A DNA stretch of 64,000 bases from Rusavskia elegans (GCA_011316305.1 SAUG01000100.1:149407-213406); one strand, 5' to 3'; shown: positions 13,394-25,820, numbered from the stretch's first letter. Translations and numbers: made by a program. Notes: generated by a model not told the origin, from the sequence alone.

Positions 13394-13559
13394 CTTTAAT
13401 AACTCCGGAAAATAGATAAAAATCGGATTTTTATCTAGCTAATATTATTTAAATAACCTATAGAGGCTTTAGTTAACTTAAAAGCTATTCGGAATATTAT
13501 ATTAAAAGAATATATAAAAAGGATTAACGTTTCTTTAACTAGAAAAACGGAACCTTATT

Positions 13560-16500
13560 TAATAAAAACTATTAATAAAATAGAGTTCGTTAGAGTTAAA
13601 TATTAGACTAAACTTCTATAGATACGAAATAATAGATATAAAAAAAAGATTATTTTCGATATTATAAAAATATAAAGAGATATATATTTAGGTATCCTAT
13701 AGTTTATATTATAGAATCTAGAAATAGTTTAGAAAACGATACGGGTAAAAATAGGAAACTACCTTTTTAGTATATTTAAAAGGCTGGCCGAAATATAGAA
13801 GATATATAATATCTTTATTCGGAAAAAGTAGACTAGAAAGGAATTAGCTATTATAGACGAAGTTCTATAACTTTTTAAGAAATTCTAGAATATATTAAAA
13901 AAACCGGAAGGAAGATTATTCTTACCGGCTTATATCTAGAAAAACTACGAAATTATTATAATAGACCCGGAAAAGTTAAAAGCTAGGCTAATTTATAGAT
14001 TAAATAATAATTAGTCGAAAGTATTAAGATAATATATTAATTATAACTTTAAAAGAAGATATATATAATATTTTAAATTAAAAATAGAATAACCGGTTAT
14101 ATTTATATCGATTTTAGAAAACTTAATATAGTAATATAAAAAGATCAATACCTACTTTCGCTTCTAGCTAATTTAAAGAGCAGGATTAAAAAAGCTAAAT
14201 TTTTTATAAAATTTAATTTAAAAGATATATTTAATCTATTCCGGATTAAATACGGAGACGAGTAGAAAACTACGTTTAGAATAAAATATAGATTATTCGA
14301 ATATTTAGTTATATCTTTTAGATTAATAAATATACCGGTAACTCTATAACGTACAGTTAATAAAGTATTATATAACTATTTTAATTTCTTTATAAAAGTA
14401 TATATAGACGATATACTAAGTTTTTCTAAAATAAAAGAAAAATATATATAATATATTCTTAAAATATTATAAAGATTCTAAGAATATAATTTTAAAATTA
14501 AAAAAGAAAAATTAGAATTCTATAAATAAAAGGTTATATTTCTAGAATACGTAATTAAACCTAAAAATATTATTATAGAAGTAAATAAATTATAAATAAT
14601 ACCAAAATAGCCGGTACTAAAAAATAAAAAGGATATTTAAAATTTCTTTAGCTTTACCGGATTTTACTAAAATATAATAGGAGAATATACTAAAAAGATA
14701 ATTCCGTTTATAGATTTACTTCGGAACGATATACCTTTCTAGTAGATATATATCTAAAATAAAGCGTTTAAAAAATTTAAATAAAGTTTCGCGTCCGAAA
14801 AAGCTTTAGTAATTTTCGATTCTAAAGAATAAATTATCCTATATATAGATACTTTAGACCGGGCGATAGGATCGTATATTTTCTAGAAAGAAAAACTACT
14901 TAGATACTATTCTAGAAAGTTAATACTAGCGGAAGTCAACTATATAATAATAGATAAAGAAATATTAGTAATTATTATAAATCTTATATACTGGAAAATA
15001 TATATAAACGGAACTAATAAAAAAGTAGTAGTATATACTAACTATAAAAATCTTCTATCTTTATTAGTTAATAAAGAATTTAACTAACGATAAATAAAGT
15101 AGGTAGAAGAAATAACCTACTACGATTTCGAAATAAAATATATTAAAGGTACCGATAATACTATAGCGGATACCTTAAATAAAAGAATAGATTATAAAGC
15201 TATTAAAAAAATATCTAGACCTTTTCTAAAAAGAGTAGGAAATATTTTTAAAAGAGCCGAAACTTCGGAAAAAATAAATAATATTATCCGATAGATATAT
15301 AATCCTAGGATAGCTAGATACTAAAATATTATAAAAATACTAAAAAGAATTTAAAAAAAAACCAATCTACTAATACTTAAAAAATATATCGAAGAATTTA
15401 TTAAAAACTGCCCGGAATATATATTAGTAAAGAAAAGTCGTTAGAAACTAGTAGGCAAATTTTAACTAACGTAAATATCTAGTATACCTTATTAATAAAT
15501 CGTATTAAACTTTATTATAGAACTACTAGAGTCGGTTAATCTATATATATAAATATTATATAATATAATAGTAATAATTATTAATAAACTTATAAAGTAC
15601 GTTAGGTTCGTACTATATAAAATAACAATAATAGTAGAATAACTAACCTTCCTATTACTACGAACAGTATTCTATAAAAATAAAATTTCGGAAAAGATTA
15701 TTTCCGATAGAAATAAGCTATTTATTTTAAACTTTATAAAAGGATTAATAAAAGAAATAGGAACGGAATAGACTATATTAATATTATTTTACCCGTAAAC
15801 GGACGGATAAATAGAAAGGATAAATTAAATATTAGAAATCTACCTCCGAATTTATTATTCGGATAAAGGAAAGGATTAGATCTAACTTCTACCGATAGTA
15901 TAGATAGCTATTAATTCGTTATATAATAAAGATATTAAGATAACGCCCGATAAATTACTTTATAGTAAGAATATCCGGAAGGAAATTTATTTAGATATAA
16001 AAAACCCGGCAGTATAGTTATTTATTAATAGAATAAAAGATAACTAGGATAAAGTAAAGGTAAGAATCTAAAAGGTAAAGAGAAAAGTTAAATAAAAAGT
16101 AGATAAGTCGAGAAAATACTATAATATCGAAAAGAGAGATAAAATATTACTTTCGAAAAAAAACTTAATAGATAGAAAACTCGATAAACTATATATAGGA
16201 GCTTTTAAAATTTATAATATTAACGGAATAATAATATATCTAAAACTTCTATCGACCGGAATCTTCTCTAAATTCTATATAGGATTACTAAAAAAACTAC
16301 TAGAACGCGTTCTATTAGTAAAAGATTAGTACTACTAGGAGCGTAAAAAATATAAAATTAAAAAAATAATAGATAAAAGAAAAGAAATAGATAAGTTTTT
16401 AATAAAGTAGAAAGGGTTCCCCGACGAAAAAAATATTTAGGAACCGAGGAAATACTTTAAAAACGCCTAGAAGGCCTTAAAAAGATTTAGAAAAGTAATA
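13560..16500 (+). pseudogene. Chromovirus pol (RT-RNase H-integrase-chromodomain), inactivated
   Basis: One frame reads through most of the region with TAG/TAA at Trp and Gln positions. RT: I-D-F-R-K-L-N at about 14107, D-E-stop-K-T-T-F (DEWKTAF type) at 14257, active site Y-I-D-D at 14401-14412 still intact, followed by I-L-S-F-S-K. RNase H end: T-N-Y-K-N-L-L-S-L-L near 15040 and then the I-K-G-T-D-N-T-I-A-D segment at about 15145. Integrase: the C-P-E-Y remnant of the second half of the HHCC finger at about 15408, core beyond that not resolved. Chromodomain at the C-terminus (own entry). The polyprotein would have copied and integrated the element; stops abolish it. Confidence 0.85.
16340..16497 (+). 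pseudogene. Integrase C-terminal chromodomain
   Basis: Reads K-Y-K-I-K-K-I-I-D-K-R, then F-L-I-K-stop-K-G-F-P-D-E, then I-stop-E-P-R-K-Y-F-K-N-A. This is the chromodomain pattern in which the two stops replace the conserved Trp residues (TGG to TAG) of the aromatic cage region. In chromoviruses this domain directs integration to heterochromatin marked by histone methylation; that role here is inference from the family. Confidence 0.85.
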
Positions 16501-16512
16501 TAGGAGGGGCCG

Positions 16513-16922
16513 TATTATAACTACGACTCTATAGAGGTTCTCTAGAAAGATTAGTTAGGTAAGCGAGCCTAATTATCTATAGCCGCCTATAGTTACTATA
16601 GCCGCCTTTTTTAATAGGACTTTTAATAAACGGCTATCTATCGGCCTTTATAGTTACTTTTACTATATATATCGCTTATTATTCCTATAGATAGTTTCTC
16701 TCGTTAGTCGTTAATATAATTATTAAATATATCTCTACTATTCTCTTTTTAATTACTTTATAATAAAGATACCTCGTAATATTATAACCGTACCTCTGCG
16801 GCTATATAGGATTAGTTATAATAATCTATATTAGAATTCCCTTACTATTTAATAGCTCGGACTACGTCTACGGCTGTAGCTAGGCTCGAGCGTAACGCCT
16901 TCTGATATATAGGGACGTTATA
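16513..16922 (+). repeat. 3' LTR of the pol-only chromovirus, with polypurine tract
   Basis: 410 bases, near-identical in plan to the 5' LTR. It is preceded directly by the purine run AGGAGGGG (16502-16509), the second-strand primer site. This LTR has kept more G/C than the 5' copy, for example CGGCTGTAGC at 16871. Confidence 0.85.
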
Positions 16923-17407
16923 TAATAGTGGTTTAATATCTTTTTAATTAAGAATATTTAATCTATAGTATTTATTTCTAATAATTGAAATAGTTTTAAT
17001 ATTATATCTTTTATCGAAAATAGTTATTACTAATCTATTATTACTATATCGACGGTATATTATATTTGGAAATAATTTCGATAAATAATATATATCGCGA
17101 GTTTTTTTTTTAAATATAAAATTAATTCTATTAAATCTAGTATTTTTAAACTTTATTTAAATTTTTTAAACAATTTAGTTATATATTTATATAAATTATA
17201 ATTAATACGAATCTTTTATATAAAACGCGTTTAAATATTAAATTTTAATTTAATAATATTTAATTTGTTTTTTTTAAATAAAATACTATTTAGAATCAAA
17301 AATATTAAGATTCTTTTAATCTAGCTCTTTCGATAATAAATAACTCGATTTTTTTTTAAATAAAAAAGGGTTTAAAATTTCTAGTATTAAATTTAATATA
17401 TATATAT

Positions 17408-17814
17408 AATATAATTATTTCGTATTTTAAATTTTAAATTATTTATAATTTAAGACTAAAAATACTAACCGATTAAAAATTTACACTATATAATTATTTA
17501 AAATTTTATTTATTTAAAACTTTCGAAAAAATTAAATCTAGACTAAATTTTATAGGGAGAAACTTTTATCTATTTGATTTTTAGATTTAAGTTTAAATCG
17601 ATCGATTTCTATATTTATATAACGATCTATTATATAATTCTTCCATATAAAAACTTTATATAAAAACCGATTTATTTAATAAAATAAATTTAAATATTAG
17701 TTAGTTTTCGAAAGGTTCGAACCTCCGATCTATCGGATTTAATTCTATTAATTCCGAAAAGTATTAAATCTATTAGATTTCTAGATTATATAGTTTTACC
17801 ACTACGCTATCTAG
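17408..17814 (-). mobile_element. tRNA-derived SINE, copy 3
   Basis: Heavily mutated copy. The remaining head signals are GGTTCGAACCTCC (B-box, near 17714) and CCACTACGCTATCTAGA (A-box side, 17798-17815). The middle keeps the GCTTTCGAAAAAAT-like and GGGAGAAAC blocks of the family. The tail at about 17408-17450 is barely recognisable. It sits at the edge of the last recognised piece of the old Gypsy family 4 copy. Confidence 0.7.
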
Positions 17815-19420
17815 ATTATTTAATTTATTATTATTAAATAAATAATTCTTTTATCTTAAAGTTACTAGAATATTAGATATATAACTAACTTTATAATATA
17901 TTAATTTATATCTAGAAAATAACTATTGAAAATATTTCTACTATTATTGTAAATCTAATATACTAGTAATATATATTATATTTTCGCTTTTTCCAATTAT
18001 AACTTTTTATTTTAGTTTTTTTTTTAATTTTTAGAAAAAAAAAGAATTATTTAATTGATTATTATAAAAATAACATTTATAGTAATCGATTTAAAATAGA
18101 TATAAATTATAATTAAAAATATTTCATTTTTTTTATGAAAATTCTAGCTAATTTCTTTCTAGATTTTTGTTAAAAATCTATAAATAGTATAAAAGTAAAA
18201 ATATTTAATAAAAAGTTTTTTTATATTATATTTTTGAATCTTTAATTTTAAAATTTTCTAATGATTATAGAAATAATTAGTTTTAGTTTAAAAGAATTGA
18301 AAATTATATATATATTTTTTAGTATATTATTAAAAAGTTTTAGTTATTATTAAATAATAATATTTAACTATATATTAATTTTATTAGCGTTTTTAATAAT
18401 ATTATATTATATTGTTTAATCGATAATAGTATTAGTAAACTTTAATTAATATTTTCTAGGCTCGCGTATATTACTACGCGTTATTTATTTTTCTAAAAGA
18501 TATCTTTACTATTAACTAATCCCGATAATTCGGATTAATTAAAATTATAAAAACGATATTTTATATAAAAGACTATAGAATAGATAGATATTAAAAAAAT
18601 ATCTATTAAATAATAGAATTAGCTAATAGAAAAGAAAAATTTTTTCGTATAGAATTTTGACTCTATTAAATCTTCTAGCTACTAGCGCGTTTAATTTCCG
18701 AAAAAGTTAGTAGCCGCCTCGTAGTATAGTAAATCCTTCCGGCCTTATAGCTATTTAGCTAAAAAAAACTGTTTTTATTTTAAAAAAAAACCGTCTAGTC
18801 TAAATCAATTTAAAGAACCGAAGGAAAACTATAAATAAAATTATTAATTAAAGATTTATTTTCGCGAGTTATAAAATTTTTAATAATATTCTTTTCAATT
18901 ATTTTTTATTATTTTTTATTATTTTTTTTAATTTTCTATCAAAAAGAAATCGATTAATATAATAGCTAAAAATCTAGTAAAAGAAATAATATATCGTTTT
19001 ATAGAAATAGAAAAAAAACTAGAAATAAAAGTTAAAGCTAGAACTAGAATTGAAATCGGTATAAAAGATAAATAAATAAATTAGAATTTAGTAAAAATTA
19101 ATATTAGCTATAAATTCATTATTTAAAAAAGTTGTAATTATTGTCTATTTTAGTAAAATATGGATAGAAGTTTAGTAAAGCGTTGAAAACCGCGTAAATA
19201 ATAAAAGTAATAAGGTTAAAAAAATTAAAATTAAATATATATTCTATTTTTATCTATTAATATATAATTACGATTTAATTGTATAAAACCGTAGTTATTT
19301 TTCCATAAAATAATAATTAAAATAACTAGAAATATAATCTATTAATTAAAAACTTAGTACTATTTACTGATTTCGAATTTTTTATTGAAAATTTCGAAAA
19401 AATAAATAGCGTTATCTATA
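17815..19420. other. Unassigned AT-rich DNA
   Basis: Nothing recognised. It contains a T-rich stretch of ATTATTTTTT units (about 18893-18932) and a GC-richer patch at 18660-18750 (GCCGCCTCGTAG, CCTTCCGGCC) without a readable frame. Confidence 0.4.
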
Positions 19421-19832
19421 CGGTTTAATTATTCGGATTTTTTATTTTAGTTTTTGATATTGGTAATACTAATGGATTAGATTTTATAATTATTTAAAAT
19501 TTAAATAATTTATCGAAAATATATTTAGAATTTCAAAAAAAAATTAGATTTAAACTAAAATCTTTTCAGAGAAACTGTAATCCATTTAATATTATTAATT
19601 TAATTCCAAATCGATTGATCTATTTAGTTACGATATAATCTACTATATAAAAACTCATTATAAAAACTCTATATAAAAATCGACATTAATTAATAGAAAA
19701 AACTTAAATATTTATTAGTTTTCGAAAGATTCGAATCTCCGATCTATCGGAATTAATTCCGCTAATTCCGAAAAACGCTGGATTTGTTAAATTACCAAGT
19801 TACGTAGTTTTTACTACTGCGCTACCCAAACC
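19421..19832 (-). mobile_element. tRNA-derived SINE, copy 4
   Basis: Tail at CGGTTTAATTATTCGG (19421-19436), head at GTTTTTACTACTGCGCTACCCAAACC (ending 19832). The B-box region reads GATTCGAATCTCC near 19728. No clean target duplication. It lies about 95 bases from copy 5 in the same orientation. Confidence 0.75.
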
Positions 19833-19928
19833 TCTAAATATTTTACTGCTATCATTTTATCTATTTTATTAAATCCGAATAACTTTTTATAATAAAAAAT
19901 TATTATATTTCTATAATATATATATATA

Positions 19929-20357
19929 CGATTTAATTATTCGGATTTTGATTTTAATCTTTTACGATTTAATACTAGAAGCGCTAAACCGATCAAATTA
20001 CGTATTTATTAATATTTAAATATTTTACCGCGAATCTAATTCAGAATTCTCGAAGAAATTAAATTTAAACTAAAACCTAGAGAAAAACCGTGGTCTATTT
20101 AATTTTAATTAATTTAATTTACCTCGATTAGGAACGGCTAGGCCGAGATAATCTTTTAAATATTTCTTTTATATAATTTCTATATAAATTCTATATAAAA
20201 ATCGATTTAGTCGATTAGAAAAAATTTAAATATTAGGTTAGCCTTCGAGGGATTCGAATCCTCGACTCGCCGGATTTAACTCCGCTAACTCCGAAATCGA
20301 GCGCTGGATCCGTTAGGCCGCCAGGTCACGCAGCGTTGCTACTGCGCCATTCAGGCT
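19929..20357 (-). mobile_element. tRNA-derived SINE, copy 5
   Basis: Better preserved than copy 4. Tail CGATTTAATTATTCGG at 19929, head ending CTGCGCCATTCAGGCT at 20357. B-box side GGGATTCGAATCC (about 20250-20262), with the GCGCTGGATCCGTTAGGCC block at 20300-20320 kept. Adjacent same-strand copies 4 and 5 could be two insertions into a T/A-rich target. Confidence 0.85.
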
Positions 20358-22339
20358 TTTTATAATTTACATTATCTAATTTTTTCCCTTTTATATACTA
20401 TTTATCTATTTTTTAATCTTTTTAACACTTTTTACCGGATTTTTTGTTAACGTCAAACGCGTTATATAAACTTTGAAAAAATAATTAAAACGTTTAAAAA
20501 CGAAATTTGCCGTCTAGTCGCTATAGCGTTACTAGCGTATTAGATTTCGATCTTTTTCTATTTTTTTCTTTCCTTTATAAATAGACTATATTCTATTCTT
20601 TCTGGAAAATAAATTAGTTTTATAATTTATCTATCGTCTAGTTTCTAATCGTATATTATTAAAAAAATACTACCGCTTTTATAATTTTGATTTATTATTT
20701 CAAAAATTGTTAGCTCGATATATATTATTTATAAAATAACTATATCGCCGTTAATATATGGTATTTATATTAGTTATAACTATAGAAAGTCACTTTAAAT
20801 AGATCTATTCTATATTAAAACTTGATTAACTATATATAATAATATTTTTTACAATCTATAAATTATAGATATTATAAACTAGTCTAATAATCTATTTATT
20901 TTATCGATATCCGCTGAAAAAAAACCTCGGATTATTTTCTATTATTTAGAAAAATTAATCGAAATCTAGTAATAACCTCGTTACTAGTATATTAGATAAC
21001 TATATTATTACCGACAACTAAAGCTATTAATAATAGCTATTTAAAAAATTGTCGAACGGATAGTCTAATAGAAATACTTTTTTAAAGATTTTTATTTCTA
21101 GAAATTTAACTAATTCGAATTAACTTTCTATTAATAGTAAAAATCTAAATAATACGAATGATAAAAATAATAGTACCGATTTCGATAAAAATAATAAAAA
21201 CCTTCGAGTTTTAGAAAATTAAATAGTAGTAAAAAAAGAATCTATTTAAATATTTTTTTTAAATAGAAATCTTCTATATAAAAACTCCGAATTATATTTT
21301 AAATAGTAAATGTTCTCTTTTAGGCTAGTTACTAGATATTCGCGAATACCGTAAACTTTATTAAAGTTTAAAATTAGAGAACCAAGAAAATAAAAAATAA
21401 AAAATATATTGAAAAAATATTAAAAATAGATTAAAATTTATATAAAAACTAGTTTTATAAATCTAATATTTTATAGATTCGATAAATTTTGAACTTTATT
21501 AGAAATAAAAAGTTAAACTATTAGCTAGAATAATATCAGTCCTTAATTAATAAAGATATCTTTAACGAATTATAAAACAAATATACTAATTTACTATTTA
21601 TTTTATATTACTAGTTTCAAATTTTATAAATCAAATACCGCGGCGAAAGATATTTATAGAACGTAAAATAAAAATAAAAATATTTTAAATATCTATAATT
21701 TTCTTATATTATTAAAAACCTAGTTATTTTTTTTATTTGATAAATAGTATTCGATTTTCTTTTTAAATTTATCGAAATCTGTAATATATTATATATTTCT
21801 TGATATTAAAATGATAGATAATAGATTATAATAATTAGATAGTTAAAGCTATTCGATGGATATATATAAATAAAGTAATATTATATTATAATTAATAGAA
21901 GAGGTATTTATAATATTAATAATAAATACTTCGATGAATAAAAATAAAATGATAGATTTTATATTTATTGTATTTATATTAATATAGATTATTAGTTTAA
22001 AAATCATTTCTAGAACCAAAATTAAAGTTAAAATAATAAAAAGATAAATAGCTTTAATAGTAATAGTAATAGATATTTTAAAAAGCCTATAGTCAATAGA
22101 ATAAAAAGTAATCATAATAATATTAACTAGTTAAAAAACTAAAAAAACTATTTATATTTTTGAAAATAGTTTAAAATTATCAAGTCAAATTATAAATCGA
22201 TTTTCTAATAAAAATATTCACTATATTATTATCAAAGAAATATAGTAGAACCATATTACTTCTAGTTTCTAGAATTAAACTTCTTAATTGATTTTATTCT
22301 ATAATCGTTTTCTATTTAATATTCATTATATTTTTATCA
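20358..22339. other. Unassigned AT-rich DNA
   Basis: No coding region, LTR or RNA gene recognised. GC-richer patches at 20450-20530 and 20990-21050 do not form a readable frame. The open frame at 21849-22115 (minus) is composed of Ile, Leu, Asn and Tyr only and is an effect of base composition. Confidence 0.4.
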
Positions 22340-23420
22340 GCGATTTCGATTTTGAATTCACGGCTGCAAGGCGGCTATACGAATAAACCGCGCGATAACG
22401 GAATTTATAATAATTCGAGTATATCTAAATCGACTATAGTTATATATTGTAAAAAATCGAGTTTTTTTAAAATAAAATATAGATATAATATTTTCTTTTA
22501 GAAGATTTCTATCTGGGATTATATTGAGTTTATATATATATATATATATTCTATTCACGTTATATACGGCAAAGATTATTGCATTTTACGTATAAAGAAA
22601 TTTTTATAGCCAAAGGTATATTCGTCAGGCAAGGTTTATAGCGTAGTTAATTACTTCTATTTAACTATTTCTTTTTTATTCGATTACGAATTTTCTATTA
22701 TATTTAAATACTATATATTCCTTCCTCGACGTTATATATAATTATCAGCTTCTAATATTTCCGCTATATCTACCTGCTATACTATAAAATACTTATCTAC
22801 GTCCGTCGCCTCGGCTATATTTATTATATAACCCGTATCTAAACGCTCCGTTAAACTATTAAAGTACTTTTTAAGCGCGTAGTTTTAAGAAAATCGCTAG
22901 CTATAGAGTCGCTAGCTAGTACGCTGGCTACTACGGCTAGAAGCTTTACCCGGTTAATTAGATTAAAAGGGGGTAGGAAAGTCAGATAGCGCGTTTTAAA
23001 GATAGTAAAAAAAGAGATCTTTATCGAAGTCGGAATAGATTACTCTAGCTATAATAAAATAGTCGACGACCGCGCGGGTAGATATAGTTATTACGGATAT
23101 AGAAAGGTACTACCGTCTGATTTAGTTATAATATAGCTGTTACGGGAGTATATACGTACGTAAAGGGTTTTAGGCTTATATTACTAGTAAAAGAAAAAGA
23201 AGTAATAACTGCGAGGTATATTTATCTGTAAAAATTTCTATATTAAGTTATCGGTAGGAAAATACATTATATTACTAAGTAAATTTAAATTCAAATTCTA
23301 TAGAATCGTTATTTACGTTATCTAAACTAGGATATAAATTCTACTACCGTATATTTAATACTGATATACCAACGCTTGATTTACTTACCGAATTCCTGAT
23401 TTACCGAATATCAAAACTAA
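22340..23420 (-). mobile_element. 1-kb dispersed repeat, family B, copy 2
   Basis: Same repeat as 7745-8735 in opposite orientation, and better preserved. Order along the plus strand: T-rich tail, CTGGGATTATATTGAG (22513), AT run, ACGTTATATACGGCAA (22558), the CAGGCAAGGTTTATAGCG block (22627), coding part (about 22730-23110, minus sense), TGATTTACTTACCGAATTCC end (23371-23396). The minus-sense frame reads K-L-L-A-V-V-A-S-V-L-A, then Y-F-N-S-L-T-E-R-L-D-T-G, then I-N-I-A-E-A-T-D-V-D-K, then a stop, then V-D-I-A-E-I-L-E-A. Protein unrecognised. Confidence 0.65.
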
Positions 23421-24705
23421 AATAAATAACTAAATAAATAGATATAATATTACTAGTAAATAATTAATATCATCGTCTTCTTTTTTTATATATTCCGTTT
23501 TGTTTTTTTATTTATATTCCGTATCTATATAGCGTATAGCCTATATAAAGGTCTATGGACTAATCTATCTGATTCGTTTTTCTATTATTAAACTTCTCGT
23601 TATATTTATCTATAAAAAAACCTTTACTATCATCTTTTTATTTCTATCGAAATTCTATTTTATATATTATTTTCTATTCTAATATATCTCTCTGAATTAT
23701 TTTTTTTCTTTTTTACTATTTTTTTCTTTTTTTAATTTTATATTGTTTTGTTCGTTAAACTTTATATTTCTTATTATAGTTCTACCTTTTATCTATATCT
23801 CTTTATCAAGTATTTTTAATATTACTTTTTATTATATTTCCAGTAAATTCCATAGCCGCTAATATAATAGCGATTCTTTTTTTTAGCTTTATAATTTTAT
23901 TAACGAATCGATTCGAAAACCACTTGTAAGTATTTGAAGTCGAAGTAAATCCGTCTAAATCTACTAAATCTTAAAAAATCTAAAATTTAATTTAAATTAA
24001 TTTTCAAATCAAAGTTCTTTAAAGTTTACCTTCCGACGCTGGTATAAAATATTCGGATAGCTTATATCCAACGCTAGAATAACGCTAGCCCTTTCTAGAC
24101 TAGGTTTATCGAACTAAACCGATTATTTTATTAGATTAAATCTTCGTTTCTAGAAGTCTATAGACCTAGACCTTTTGAATTATATTATATCTTTTGTTTT
24201 CGAAAATCGACTTTATAGTTATAAATACTTGTAGAATCGTTCGTAGGATTTACCGTTGTAAGTAAATCGTTAAATCGGTTTGGAAATTTACGACTTTAAT
24301 CGAATTTACCAGGTTGAAATATTTAAAATCGAAAAAGAAAATCGCTGATATAAATACGACGAATTAGTTTCGAATTATATACTTTATTACTAATATATAA
24401 TAATAACTATTTAAAAATAAATGAAAATAGTAAATCTATATATATAATAGTAGATCGCTAGCTTTTACACGTATCGATTAAAGAAATTATTCGAGTTTCT
24501 TTAGATTTAGCGTTTCAATTAAAATTAGATATTTTATTCGATAGAACTAAAAGTTAAACGTCTAGTCGTAGCTAATATAAATAGAAAGAAATTATACTAG
24601 TATATCGTTAATGATTATTAATTCTATTATACTAGCTAAATATTTTATATATTATCAGTAATCTATAAATATCTAATCGTCTATTTCAAAAAAAAATCTA
24701 ATAGA
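23421..24705. other. Unassigned DNA, less depleted of CpA/TpG
   Basis: No gene recognised. Compared with the retroelement relics, CpA and TpG are commoner (for example 23900-24340). Weak mirrored wording around TATTTGAAGTCGAAGTAAATCC (about 23929) and GAATTTACCAGGTTGAAATATTT (about 24302) could be ends of a short decayed DNA transposon, but the match is too poor to call. Confidence 0.35.
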
Positions 24706-24713
24706 CGTATAAT

Positions 24714-25046
24714 TAAACTGGTCGTCGGATCGGATTTCGAACTCGAGTTTCGGATTTTAAATCGTAATCCGACTCGACCCGCCAAGACTACCAAGCCCTA
24801 GTATAAAAGTATAAAGCTAATATAGCTTTTATACGAATTTACCAATAGAAATTTAATTAATTAACCATACTAGCTACAAAGATTCTAATTCGAGAAAAGA
24901 TATTATCAAGATATATTACTATTATTAAAAATATATTATATTAAATATATTTTATAGTCGGATCGAATTAGAATCGGATCCGAATCGAGTTATTAAAATC
25001 GGATCGAATACCCGACACGGAAATTCGATCCGAATCGGCCAATCTA
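24714..25046. mobile_element. hAT-type MITE, 333 bp
   Basis: Ends TAAACTGGTCGTCGGATCGG (left) and CGGCCAATCTA (right) correspond to the TAGACTGGCCGTCG-type ends of the hAT element at 36414-40174. The element is flanked by an exact 8-bp target duplication CGTATAAT (24706-24713 and 25047-25054), the size made by hAT transposases. Sub-terminal GGATCGGATT / AATCGGATCCGAATCG motifs repeat in both orientations. It has no coding capacity and would have been moved in trans by a full hAT element. Confidence 0.85.
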
Positions 25047-25054
25047 CGTATAAT

Positions 25055-25621
25055 AATAGTTCAAATAGAATTTATAGTACTAGAACGTAAATTAGATTTT
25101 AGAATATAAAAAATATCAAAAATAACGATAGTTATACTATAGCCGTCGATAAAATATTATATTTACATTTAAAGATAATATATTATATATATATTAATTT
25201 AGAATATTATTAATAAAAATCTATTATATAGTGAAAATGCGCATTTATTTTTATTCAACTAGAATTTACTATAATTTCCATTGTTTTCCAACAATTCTAC
25301 TAACTATTAATCGAACGTTAGATTTTCTATATCGTAAGATTTAGTATTTAAAATAAACAGTTTCCTAAAATAATAAAAAGATAGAAGTTTTATACCGTTG
25401 AACTTTTAATATAAATAAACGTTATATTATTTATTTTAGTTTCTATTTTAATATAAAGGTTGATTACTACTATATTAGAAATCTTATAAATTAAATAATA
25501 TAGTAGATATATCAAAATCTAGATTTATAGAATAGTAGAGTGAATATAAATAAAGATAATAATCGAATATAATATTGACGGTACTTCGTTCTACTATTTA
25601 AATTATTATTATAAAAATCCA
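25055..25621. other. Unassigned AT-rich DNA
   Basis: Nothing recognised on either strand. It includes TGAAAATGCGCATTTATTTTTATTC (about 25232), one of the few TG-rich spots. Confidence 0.35.
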
Positions 25622-25820
25622 AGCTGCTTTTCTATAATTATAAGAAAGTGAAGTATTTATATATATAAATATCTCCACGCTAGACCAATATTTACTTCTA
25701 TATCCGCTTTTACGATTAGCGACCGAAGTAGTTAGTATCCGAATTCGTATATGATTATATAATCTAGATATATATTCTATAATTCTTAAATCCGTTTATA
25801 TAATTTAATTTTTTAACTAC
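25622..25820 (-). repeat. LTR of Gypsy family 3 (solo or terminal)
   Basis: Matches 42125-42335 along about 195 bases. Shared blocks are ATTTATATATATAAATATCTC (25658 and 42155 regions), TATATCCG..TTTTA, GACCGAGT/GACCGAAG, ATTCGAATTCGTATATAATTGTATAA-like text, and ATATATTCTATAATTTCTTAAACCGTTTATATA. No flanking duplication was found. The DNA at 25821-26921 could be remains of the element interior. Confidence 0.65.

Larger units (their letters stand above)
12984..16922 (+). mobile_element. LTR chromovirus (Ty3/Gypsy), pol present, gag missing
   Basis: A complete-ended element of 3.94 kb with two 410-bp LTRs and a 5-bp flanking repeat TAATA (12979-12983 and 16923-16927). The flanking repeat fits Ty3/Gypsy integration but is AT-only, so chance is possible. 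The interior encodes RT, RNase H, integrase and a C-terminal chromodomain on the plus strand. Only about 700 bases lie between the 5' LTR and RT; they read like the linker before RT (an FQNILKK-type segment near 13890), so gag and protease are absent. It is inserted into the old Gypsy family 4 copy, whose sequence resumes at 16928. The partner element at 29425-32767 has the same LTR and polypurine tract. Confidence 0.85.
8760..17400 (-). mobile_element. Old Gypsy family 4 copy, in pieces
   Basis: Five segments (8760-9370, 9834-10770, 11165-11590, 12632-12978, 16928-17400) match, in order and in the same orientation, positions of about 47.88-50.48 kb in the better-preserved family 4 element. 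Clear anchors are TATAAATCTTTTATCTAAAATAG (10199 and 48689 regions, chromodomain), ATAGTTATTACTAA followed by the GACGG block (17021 and 50159 regions) and AATTTCTAG near a TCCG (9138 and 48108 regions). Between the segments sit three SINEs, a family A repeat and an LTR chromovirus. The copy covers the extra reading frame, chromodomain and integrase part only; its RT and gag are not seen. It is more heavily mutated than the 46-54 kb copy. Confidence 0.7.

Noticed and set aside
17400..20357. Short GC-richer islands considered as host exons
   Set aside because: Those at 17.7, 19.75 and 20.25 kb are tRNA-like heads of SINEs; the one at 18.66-18.75 kb has no frame or splice-site pattern.
21849..22115. 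88-codon hydrophobic minus-strand frame that could pass for a membrane protein
   Set aside because: Almost only Ile, Leu, Asn, Tyr and Phe from AT-rich codons; no ribosomal context, no repeat partner, no Gly/Pro/charged pattern of a real membrane protein.
22358..22558. Open frame of 66 codons on the minus strand
   Set aside because: Same reason: antisense of the tail and microsatellite of the family B repeat, outside the conserved protein part.
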